Positions 1 to 5,545 of a DNA stretch of 5,836 nt are shown here, piece by piece (positions within the stretch are counted from its first letter, which is position 1; each line of letters starts with the position of its first letter). Source of the stretch: Candidatus Poseidoniaceae archaeon. Lineage in GTDB: Archaea; Thermoplasmatota; Poseidoniia; Poseidoniales; Poseidoniaceae. Location of the stretch: positions 1 through 5,836 of the forward strand of contig DUJK01000052.1 of NCBI GenBank assembly GCA_013329925.1. The letters are read 5' to 3'. Below the pieces are notes generated by a model. That model ran no database searches and had not been told where the DNA came from. It saw only the letters and a list, made by a program, of their open reading frames with translations. Position numbers and translations under genes: made by a program.

Positions 1-1
1 A

Positions 2-337
2 TTAGATAACAAAAATATTACTTGCTGGTCAATAAAATCAAATCCTTCAAGTGTAGATATTGTGGTGTCTCAGCAACAATCGGCCCTAGCTCAAAATATC
101 ATAAGTAAATTCTTTCCAGTATCAAATACTACCAATCATTCATGTCTAATTTCCTTTATCGGAACAAATGATAAAAATCTAGTTGACAAAAAAATAGCTT
201 ATGTTTCAGAGGTTTCTACAAAGATGTCATACCTAAACTGTACAGAACTTTCAGTTCAATATATTGCCGACACCCTTGACATAAAAAAACTGATGGAAAA
301 CCTATCACAAGTTGTAGTTAACAAAAAACCTGTTTGA
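2..337 (+). CDS. Partial gene, C-terminal 111 residues; ACT-domain-like, possibly aspartate kinase
   Basis: The reading frame is open to the left edge, so this is a 3' fragment; the GTG at 62 is an internal codon rather than a convincing start, with no ribosome binding site before it. I do not recognise the family with certainty. The fragment shows the end of one unit (strand NITCWSI near residues 5-11, strand SSVDIVV at 16-22, helix QQQSALAQNIISKFF) followed by a complete beta-alpha-beta-beta-alpha run: CLISFIG, a helix near NLVDKKIAYVSEVS, strand MSYLNC, strand TELSVQYIA, and helix LDIKKLMENLSQVV. Tandem units of this kind, with SSVDIVV and TELSVQYI placed where aspartate kinases carry their SSEVNISFVV-like strands, are what ACT domains look like. 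Aspartate kinase (first step of Lys/Thr/Met synthesis, feedback regulated through ACT domains) is therefore a candidate. No catalytic part is visible, so this is inference. The gene converges on the operon at 340. Confidence 0.55.
   Translation, partial: LDNKNITCWSIKSNPSSVDIVVSQQQSALAQNIISKFFPVSNTTNHSCLISFIGTNDKNLVDKKIAYVSEVSTKMSYLNCTELSVQYIADTLDIKKLMENLSQVVVNKKPV
283..328 (-). terminator. Candidate T-run terminator of the four-gene operon
   Basis: Read on the - strand, the bases after the operon's last stop codon contain a T6 run (328 to 323), 11 bases past the stop, and a T7 run (289 to 283). Archaeal RNA polymerase can terminate at oligo-T tracts without a hairpin. Both runs lie inside the coding end of the convergent gene, where they encode lysines, so they could also be chance A-rich codons. 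No stable hairpin was seen. Confidence 0.3.
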
Positions 338-339
338 GT

Positions 340-1263
340 TTATTCAGCTCGCTTCTCTCTAAACTTTTGCAAGTGATTTGGTAGGTTTAGAGCAAATAAT
401 CCACCTACGACACAAAATACAAAGAACGTTCCCAAGGCAACACCGTAAACCGATATTAGTTCGACAGATTCTTCCAACCTAGTAGCGGTGTCAGAGGAGA
501 ATATACCAACAATTAATGGCAAAATAGTATTTGCAGAAAGTACAACGATAGCTAATACTGCTGCTGATATTGGGTTGATAATTAACGAACGGTGATATTT
601 CCCAACAATCTTTTTCGGATTCATCACATATACCTCATTGGTTCTGATACTCGTATCTAACATTGAGTACCGAATAACTCCATTTGCAAGTTCGAAATAC
701 ATTACCAGTAAAACAGCATAACTTACGACTAGTATGTTTAGTAAACCTGGGCTATCTTGAAGATCGAATGGATCACTTGCTAGAGAAACCTTTGATGCGG
801 CAAATCTCATTATTGCTAATATGAAAAATAAATTGCTGACCAAGGTAAACCTTGCATCCCTCTGCATTGTACCCCAAAATCCTGCACCGGCTGCAATAAC
901 AATAATTACAATTTGAATTATGAATGAAATTGCTAAACTTCCAGTAACCATGTACCATAGCGTACCTTCTGGAGGTGACACCATGTAGGTTAGTAGCGAT
1001 AAAGCAACTAAAACGCCATATACCGCTAATTGAAGGTTTTGTACCATTCTATCTGGTGGTAGGAATTTAGTTTTAGGAATTAGTGGTCCGCCAAGTAAAC
1101 TTTCGATAAAGGTAGGCATCTCAACAGTTGGAATTGCATCTTTGGGAATCTCAGAACCAATTCCTGCTTGCCCTGCAAGTTTTTTCCTTGACGGTGCTGA
1201 AGATCTTACAGTCTTACCGTCATACAAAATTTTTGTATCTCCAGATGGCTTATTCATAGTCAT
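340..1263 (-). CDS. Unrecognised polytopic membrane protein, about six membrane segments
   Basis: This is the last gene of the operon, 307 residues. I do not recognise the family. Residues 1-70 are hydrophilic and basic (SRKK near 25-28, Pro-rich near 60-70) and probably cytosolic. Hydrophobic segments follow at roughly 76-95, 103-130, 139-155, 173-193, 228-254 and 268-293, and the tail ends in KFREKRAE. An even number of segments with basic ends fits both termini in the cytosol. The loop at about 195-227 carries conserved-looking polar residues (RYSMLDTS, PKKIVGKYHR) and should face the cytosol. The ATG at 1263 has the site GAGGTGA four bases upstream; a second ATG two codons in (1257) is an equally possible start. 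The DUF58 stop codon lies inside that site, which suggests translational coupling. In bacterial MoxR/DUF58 clusters a polytopic protein (SpoIIM/DUF95 or RDD type) often sits in this position, but I see no motif that assigns it there. Confidence 0.85.
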   Translation of the reverse strand: MTMNKPSGDTKILYDGKTVRSSAPSRKKLAGQAGIGSEIPKDAIPTVEMPTFIESLLGGPLIPKTKFLPPDRMVQNLQLAVYGVLVALSLLTYMVSPPEGTLWYMVTGSLAISFIIQIVIIVIAAGAGFWGTMQRDARFTLVSNLFFILAIMRFAASKVSLASDPFDLQDSPGLLNILVVSYAVLLVMYFELANGVIRYSMLDTSIRTNEVYVMNPKKIVGKYHRSLIINPISAAVLAIVVLSANTILPLIVGIFSSDTATRLEESVELISVYGVALGTFFVFCVVGGLFALNLPNHLQKFREKRAE

Positions 1264-1267
1264 AATC

Positions 1268-1274
1268 TCACCTC
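1268..1274 (-). promoter_or_regulatory. Ribosome binding site overlapping the DUF58 stop codon
   Basis: The - strand reads GAGGTGA followed by GATT and ATG. The site shares bases with the TGA stop of the DUF58 gene (1275-1273), so ribosomes ending DUF58 translation are placed directly on the next start. Spacing is 4 bases to the first ATG and 10 to the second. Confidence 0.7.
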
Positions 1275-2586
1275 AAAACCCTCTTGCTCCTGCTAAAGCG
1301 GTAGATAATAGCATATCTGGTTCCCAATCCATAATATTGACTCCCAAACCTCGTAATTCGCCGATTAGGACATCTCTTTCTGTTTTGAGAACTTCATAAC
1401 CGGTTCGGTCTATTCTCTTCGCATCAAACTCGAATTCAAGAGAAGATGGTGATAGTACTGTAACATCGAAGTTTCTCGCTCTAAAATCTCGAAGAGCACT
1501 AACAATGGTTGGGTCATCCTCTAGATTAGATAAGAAAATTATTGGACTACCTTTGTTAATATGAGGGAGTATTCTGTTTACCACTACTTGTAACGGAATA
1601 TTACCCCTTGCTACTGCTCCTGCAAGTTTAGTTAGAATGACGTACAATTGCTTCTTACCAGTATCACGGTCCACGCTGACTACTTCTTCACCATATACAA
1701 TAACACCAACAGAATCTCTTCTACTTAAGAAATACTTAGCTAGTGATGCTGCAGCTCTAGTAGAATAAACTAGAGCATTTCTTGACACAGGGCCTGTTTC
1801 TGCAACCGCTCTAGAATCGACAATTATGATAATATCAGAAACAGCATCTCGCTCTCTTTCATTGACCATCAATTTACCAGACCTTGCATATGCGGACCAA
1901 TTTATCGCTCTAAAGGAGTCTCCTTCGAAATATTCTCTCAGAGAATAAAATTCTGAACCTGGACCAGGTTGCCGAATATTAACCGCTCCTGTGAAGATTT
2001 TAGGCACCCTTGATTTGACAAAGGTCTCTTTGAGATCTTCCATTTTTGGAAACACAAGGAAATCGTCGTAGACATGCATTTCTTTTTCCTTGTGAAATAA
2101 ACCAAACGGGTCCTGAATTCTAACAGCAACCGGCCCGATGCTGTAAAATCCTCTTAGCGGACATTCAATGGTATATTCGATAAAAGTCTCTCTTCTTGGC
2201 CCTAATTCCATCAAAATGTAGTTTGAGCCTTCCTTAATCCTCATCACTTCAGGAACCCTATCACGAACTTCTAAGATTTTAGCTAGAGGTGAATCGTTTT
2301 GCATCCTTAAGGTAACGCTTAATTCACCATCTTCAAATAATCTCGCACTGGATAGTTTTCTCATCGCAATTACGCTTCCTAGTGCCATTCCTTCTTCACC
2401 TGACCATTCGTCTGATCTGCGGCCAGATGATGCAACATCTGCATGGCCACCAAACAATGCTGCCCAAGTAAGGAAGACAAAAATCACCACAGCAATTGTC
2501 ACTAATTGCTCATTTCTAAGTGTCAAGCCTAGCAAATACATTGCTATGGCTAGACTTCCTAGCATTGCTGATTTTCGGCTCCACAT
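1273..2586 (-). CDS. DUF58-family membrane-anchored protein with VWA-like domain
   Basis: Product of 437 residues. Two hydrophobic segments (about 7-23 and 28-46) anchor it in the membrane. A beta-rich region at about 75-180, with DPFGLF at 159-164, precedes the DUF58 signature: PGPGSEF (207-213), REYFEGD (217-223), R226, INW (228-230), AR (234-235) and NERERD (242-247). This is the usual DUF58 pattern. A VWA-like fold follows, with its first strand at DIIIIVD (251-257). The metal-site motif DxSxS appears as DSRAV (257-261), with both serines missing, and the later position usually held by Asp reads LSN (352-354). Metal binding is therefore doubtful. DUF58 proteins are standard operon partners of MoxR ATPases and are thought to be their clients or adaptors. 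I chose the ATG at 2586 because AGGTG lies 6 bases upstream; a GTG at 2595 in the same frame is part of that site and would add MLI. It sits 21 bases after MoxR and 9 before the next gene. Confidence 0.92.
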   Translation of the reverse strand: MWSRKSAMLGSLAIAMYLLGLTLRNEQLVTIAVVIFVFLTWAALFGGHADVASSGRRSDEWSGEEGMALGSVIAMRKLSSARLFEDGELSVTLRMQNDSPLAKILEVRDRVPEVMRIKEGSNYILMELGPRRETFIEYTIECPLRGFYSIGPVAVRIQDPFGLFHKEKEMHVYDDFLVFPKMEDLKETFVKSRVPKIFTGAVNIRQPGPGSEFYSLREYFEGDSFRAINWSAYARSGKLMVNERERDAVSDIIIIVDSRAVAETGPVSRNALVYSTRAAASLAKYFLSRRDSVGVIVYGEEVVSVDRDTGKKQLYVILTKLAGAVARGNIPLQVVVNRILPHINKGSPIIFLSNLEDDPTIVSALRDFRARNFDVTVLSPSSLEFEFDAKRIDRTGYEVLKTERDVLIGELRGLGVNIMDWEPDMLLSTALAGARGF

Positions 2587-2592
2587 GATTAA

Positions 2593-2597
2593 CACCT
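2593..2597 (-). promoter_or_regulatory. Ribosome binding site that fixes the DUF58 start
   Basis: The - strand reads AGGTG, then TTAATC, then ATG at 2586. The GTG inside this site is in frame and can be mistaken for a start three codons earlier, but it would have no binding site of its own at a suitable distance. Confidence 0.65.
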
Positions 2598-2607
2598 AAA
2601 TGAAAAA

Positions 2608-3762
2608 TCAAACAGTTGGAACTGGTACTTCTCTAAGAATTGTTTGAATAACTTCACCAGATTCTAATCCTTTGATTTGGTGTTCTGGTTTGAGAATTAT
2701 TCTGTGAGCAAGAGCAAGTTCTGCAATTGCCTTAACATCATCTGGTGTAACGAAATCCCTGCCTCTAAGTGCTGCTGCTGCTCTTGAGGTTTTCAATAAT
2801 GCTTGAGAACCACGAGGCGATGCCCCGACAAGTACTCTAGGATCTTCTCTTGTTCTTGCGACTACTTCCACCATATACATTCTAAGTGCTGGATCTACAT
2901 ACACATCTTCACAAGCTTGTTGCATAGCAATAACTCTTTGCGGATCAGTAATTACATCTACATCTACTGCATCTTTTCCACGTGAGATACGACGGGATAG
3001 AATCTCATCTTCATCTGCTCTGTCAGGATATCCAACAGACATCTTGAACATAAAACGGTCAAGTTGTGCTTCTGGCAATGGATATGTTCCTTCTTGCTCA
3101 ACAGGATTTTGTGTAGCCATAACAATAAATGGTGCTGGAAGTTTGTGAGTGACGGTACCAATTGTAACTTGCTTTTCTTGCATAGCTTCAAGCAAAGCTG
3201 CTTGAGTCTTTGGCGGTGCACGGTTAATCTCGTCCGCTAGTAGTAGATTACAGAACAATGGACCTGGTTTGAAGGTAAACTCTCCCTTCTTAGCATCATA
3301 AATGTTAGTACCAGTAATATCTGCTGGAAGCAAGTCAGGAGTGAATTGAACACGCTTGAAGTCACAACCCAATGCATCTGCAAAGGTATTGGTCATCAGT
3401 GTCTTAGCCAGACCTGGGTAATCCTCGAATAACAGGTTACCATTGGAGAGAATGTTAACCAACACGTTGTCAATAACGTGAGATTTACCAATAATTACTT
3501 TCTGTACTTCAGCACTGATTGCTTGGGCAATCGCGCCAACTGCAGAAAGTCTCTCTCTTACTTCTGGGGTACTCTGGTGCTTCGGCTGGGCCGGAGCGGC
3601 TGGCGCTACTGGGGCTGCTGGTGCAGGTGCTGCTGGCATTGGTGGTGCCGCTGGCGCTGGTGCTGCCGGCATTGGTGGTGCTGGCATAGGCGCTGCTGGT
3701 GCAGGCTGCGGTGGCATCCCTGGCTGCGCTGGCGCAGGCTGGGGTGGGGGGGCTGGTTGCAT
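2608..3762 (-). CDS. MoxR-family AAA+ ATPase with Pro/Ala-rich N-terminal extension
   Basis: Product of 384 residues, longer than the roughly 310-330 usual for MoxR because residues 1-60 are almost only Pro and Ala with some Met and Gln. The ATPase core starts near 65. The Walker A region is EDYPGLAKT (113-121); Ala before the Lys and a non-Gly first position are tolerated variants in MoxR. Walker B is LLLADE (173-178), with the MoxR hallmark INRAPPKTQAALLEAMQE after it. Sensor 1 is ATQN (216-219), then EGTYPLPEAQLDRF (224-237) with the likely arginine finger, and sensor 2 is GASPRG (313-318). A helical lid fills the C-terminus. All ATPase motifs look intact, so it should be active. MoxR proteins are cytosolic, hexamer-forming chaperone-like ATPases that act on membrane or metal-binding VWA partners; the DUF58 gene 21 bases downstream is the obvious partner. 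The ATG is supported by AGGAGG 8 bases upstream. Confidence 0.96.
   Translation of the reverse strand: MQPAPPPQPAPAQPGMPPQPAPAAPMPAPPMPAAPAPAAPPMPAAPAPAAPVAPAAPAQPKHQSTPEVRERLSAVGAIAQAISAEVQKVIIGKSHVIDNVLVNILSNGNLLFEDYPGLAKTLMTNTFADALGCDFKRVQFTPDLLPADITGTNIYDAKKGEFTFKPGPLFCNLLLADEINRAPPKTQAALLEAMQEKQVTIGTVTHKLPAPFIVMATQNPVEQEGTYPLPEAQLDRFMFKMSVGYPDRADEDEILSRRISRGKDAVDVDVITDPQRVIAMQQACEDVYVDPALRMYMVEVVARTREDPRVLVGASPRGSQALLKTSRAAAALRGRDFVTPDDVKAIAELALAHRIILKPEHQIKGLESGEVIQTILREVPVPTV
3581..3762 (-). repeat. GC-rich low-complexity segment with a 33-bp imperfect tandem repeat
   Basis: This stretch encodes the Pro/Ala-rich head of MoxR. By hand count 3601-3720 is about 69% GC, against about 43-45% in lines counted elsewhere. 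The clearest tandem pair is 3626-3658 and 3659-3691: the first 23 bases match at 22 positions, then the copies diverge. In protein terms this is an 11-residue unit (APPMPAAPAPA) that occurs twice, with Met at 31 and 42. Such repeats can change copy number by slippage. Confidence 0.75.
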
Positions 3763-3770
3763 GTCTTTTT

Positions 3771-3776
3771 CCTCCT
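3771..3776 (-). promoter_or_regulatory. Strong ribosome binding site of the MoxR gene
   Basis: The - strand reads AGGAGG followed by AAAAAGAC and the ATG at 3762. It is the best match to the 16S rRNA tail of the four in the operon and lies wholly in the 18-base gap after the DUF4350 stop, so MoxR may be made in excess over its neighbours. Confidence 0.75.
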
Positions 3777-3780
3777 AATT

Positions 3781-5370
3781 TCAATTACCCCAACGACGTA
3801 TTTGCGGGATAACTTCCCGTAATTCTTCGTTGGAGTAGGAACGGTTAGAACTTATCAGTTCTACTAAGCGCGGATCTCTAACCATGTACATGATTTCCGC
3901 AGGTGTTTTGCGAGCGAACTCATCTCTAGTGAGATCGTTAAATTGTCTAACTTTAGACAAAAATGCTTCCCTGACTCGCAGTTGATATTGGGATGCATCA
4001 ATTTTTGTTGGGCGCTCTCTAAATCTGGTCAGATCAAATACGTGCCGCCAATTTTCCTTTTCAGGAACTACCATAATAGCGATGGCTAATAAGGCAAATA
4101 GATTCAAGATGATAAGCCATTTCAAAACGTTGTCACTGGTCAGCAGTACAACTGCACCGATAGCTTCAGTAAATGGCGAAGACAAAGCGCTCGAGACGTG
4201 CCGGCTTTCATCAAATACCAAATTAAATTCTCCTGGGTCTCGGGTGACCTGGGTGGTAATTTCTTCGTTATCAAATTCCATCATATCGTAAAATAGTGCT
4301 TGGAAATAAGGTCCATTACCATTCCATTCAACCTCTCCGCCACCTGAGGCAAATAGAGCACTGTCCCAGCATGCATGTGAGTTGTCAAGTTTATTGTTGA
4401 CGTAATATGGTGAACTACATTGCTGCTTACCAGTCTCTTCTCCAACGGTTTGATCCCATAGGTGATTGGCTAATACAGAATGGTCAGAAATAAAAACAAT
4501 TGAACCGGTAACATCAACTTCCCCAAAATTATTGTTTGGCTGTTCTTCTAAAACTTCAATTCCGGGGAAATCCATTCTAATGACTAGGCCGGTCTTACCT
4601 TCACCGAGTGTTGGATTATTCAAATTATCAATATTGGTATCTTGTCGAGCGATAAAGGCTGGAGTTGATGCATGAGCAAGAACCATTACCTCACGGTTAT
4701 CATCGACTTCTTCGTCTAACACCTGAATTGCTGTGGCTCTGTGGAATAATACTGGCATTCGACAATTTTCAATTTGGGCATTTGTCAAATCTTGCTCAGT
4801 ACACGGAACGTGTTTTTCATCACCCATCTGAGTGACATCTCGATTAATACTTGCTGCCGCCCATAATTTTCTTTCGTCAGGATTTAGTGGCTGGCCTGTT
4901 TCATCAGTGACTTCGTAAAATTGGAAGGGATCAACCACTGGTGCGTCAAAATACTTGATGCCAAATTCAGACGCTACTAGCTGAGCATTAGTCGAATTTG
5001 AGGCTAGAACTACTTTACCACCTTTTTTTGTGACAAAATCATAGATAGCAGATGCTTCAGCCGCATCAAACGGTTTTTCAGGGGCTGCAATAACTAGCAA
5101 GGTTCGATGAGGGTCTCTCCAGTCATTTACTAGCATTGGAGTTGACATAGTGTTAGCAACTGTGTAACCAACGCCTTCATCACCCAAAGTGTCACGCATT
5201 TCAGTTAGTTGGATGTTGTAAAATTCTGCGTCTTCTTCGTATGGAGAGAATACTGTTGCTTTATTCATGCTAACAATACCAATTAATATCACTGAAAGAA
5301 GGACTGAAGCCATTAAACCAACTTTTAGCCATGTTTCTAGGCTAATCTTGGTTTTTGCTTCGTCAGTCAA
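3781..5370 (-). CDS. DUF4350-type two-pass membrane protein with large extracytoplasmic domain
   Basis: First gene of the operon, 529 residues. Membrane segments lie at about 14-34 and 416-436, with a roughly 380-residue domain between them and a basic cytosolic tail of about 90 residues after them. The domain begins like DUF4350: FSPYEEDAEFYNIQLTEM (41-58), then DPHRTLLVIAAPEKPFDAAEASAIYDFV (86-113) and GGKVVLAS (117-124), a class I glutaminase-like alpha/beta layout. It later has SIVFISDHSVLAN (290-302) where relatives carry a GDSD-type turn, and LVFDESRH (384-391), which resembles the DE-H motif of the family. I see no catalytic triad, so a binding role is more likely. All four cysteines (190, 203, 318, 334) are in the extracytoplasmic part. 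The start is TTG, the only one that keeps the first membrane segment behind a binding site (GAGGG, 6 bases upstream); an in-frame stop lies four codons further up. DUF4350 genes also accompany MoxR and DUF58 in bacteria. Confidence 0.85.
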   Translation of the reverse strand: MTDEAKTKISLETWLKVGLMASVLLSVILIGIVSMNKATVFSPYEEDAEFYNIQLTEMRDTLGDEGVGYTVANTMSTPMLVNDWRDPHRTLLVIAAPEKPFDAAEASAIYDFVTKKGGKVVLASNSTNAQLVASEFGIKYFDAPVVDPFQFYEVTDETGQPLNPDERKLWAAASINRDVTQMGDEKHVPCTEQDLTNAQIENCRMPVLFHRATAIQVLDEEVDDNREVMVLAHASTPAFIARQDTNIDNLNNPTLGEGKTGLVIRMDFPGIEVLEEQPNNNFGEVDVTGSIVFISDHSVLANHLWDQTVGEETGKQQCSSPYYVNNKLDNSHACWDSALFASGGGEVEWNGNGPYFQALFYDMMEFDNEEITTQVTRDPGEFNLVFDESRHVSSALSSPFTEAIGAVVLLTSDNVLKWLIILNLFALLAIAIMVVPEKENWRHVFDLTRFRERPTKIDASQYQLRVREAFLSKVRQFNDLTRDEFARKTPAEIMYMVRDPRLVELISSNRSYSNEELREVIPQIRRWGN

Positions 5371-5376
5371 TATAAT

Positions 5377-5381
5377 CCCTC
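5377..5381 (-). promoter_or_regulatory. Ribosome binding site that supports the TTG start of the DUF4350 gene
   Basis: The - strand reads GAGGG, then ATTATA, then TTG at 5370. An ATG that overlaps this site is in another frame and meets a stop after six codons. Confidence 0.6.
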
Positions 5382-5439
5382 ATTTACGCTATAAACTGGC
5401 GCAGTAATATTCCTTCGAGATTATCTCCACTCATAATGC

Positions 5440-5457
5440 TTGCTCAAAAATGAGCAA
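5440..5457 (-). promoter_or_regulatory. Perfect 7-bp inverted repeat, possible operator or 5' leader hairpin
   Basis: TTGCTCA at 5440-5446 pairs exactly with TGAGCAA at 5451-5457 around a 4-base A-only loop (T-only on the - strand). It is centred near 5448, about 25 bases downstream of the TATA-like box, so it would overlap the transcription start. That position suits a dimeric repressor. It is not followed by a T run, so an intrinsic terminator is less likely. The function is inference. Confidence 0.35.
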
Positions 5458-5469
5458 TTGAATCCAATG

Positions 5470-5476
5470 ATTTATA
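5470..5476 (-). promoter_or_regulatory. Candidate TATA box for the four-gene operon
   Basis: The - strand reads TATAAAT, preceded by CTG. A start about 25 bases downstream would fall near 5448 and give a leader of roughly 78 bases that contains the GAGGG site. No clear purine-rich BRE is seen before it. A second candidate, TTTATAG near 5390-5396, would place the start at the first codon, which does not fit a gene with its own ribosome binding site. Confidence 0.35.
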
Positions 5477-5500
5477 CAGAATGGATGAGTTATTTGACTA

Positions 5501-5514
5501 ACTACTAAGGTAGT
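5501..5514 (-). other. Short inverted repeat downstream of the surface-protein gene
   Basis: ACTAC at 5501-5505 pairs with GTAGT at 5510-5514 around a 4-base loop. It lies about 30-45 bases after the stop codon of the gene at 5546 and could form a weak 3' end hairpin, but the stem is only 5 bp and no T run follows it on the - strand, so chance is likely. Confidence 0.15.
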
Positions 5515-5545
5515 AAAATAGGCAGTTGAAGCCCATTTTCTAACA

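Noticed and set aside
1142..1399. Open frame on the + strand across the junction of the last two operon genes
   Set aside because: It overlaps two well-supported genes on the other strand and has no recognisable motif.
2586..2595. GTG at 2595 as the start of the DUF58 gene
   Set aside because: The GTG is part of the AGGTG ribosome binding site that serves the ATG at 2586.
3581..3762. GC-rich segment as horizontally acquired DNA
   Set aside because: The GC rise is explained by Pro and Ala codons (CCN, GCN) of a low-complexity head, and it ends exactly where the normal ATPase core begins.
3509..3784. Second - strand frame across the same region, rich in Ala, Ser and Thr
   Set aside because: Shifted reading of the same GC-rich repeat, overlapping MoxR completely; MoxR has intact motifs and a strong ribosome binding site.
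3478..3822. Open frame on the + strand rich in Trp, Cys and Arg across the MoxR head
   Set aside because: It is the reverse reading of the Pro/Ala-coding repeat, which leaves few stop codons; the composition is not that of a real protein.
5440..5457. The inverted repeat as an intrinsic terminator of the right-edge gene
   Set aside because: It lies about 90 bases past that gene's stop and has no T run after it on the - strand; its place near the predicted operon start fits an operator better.
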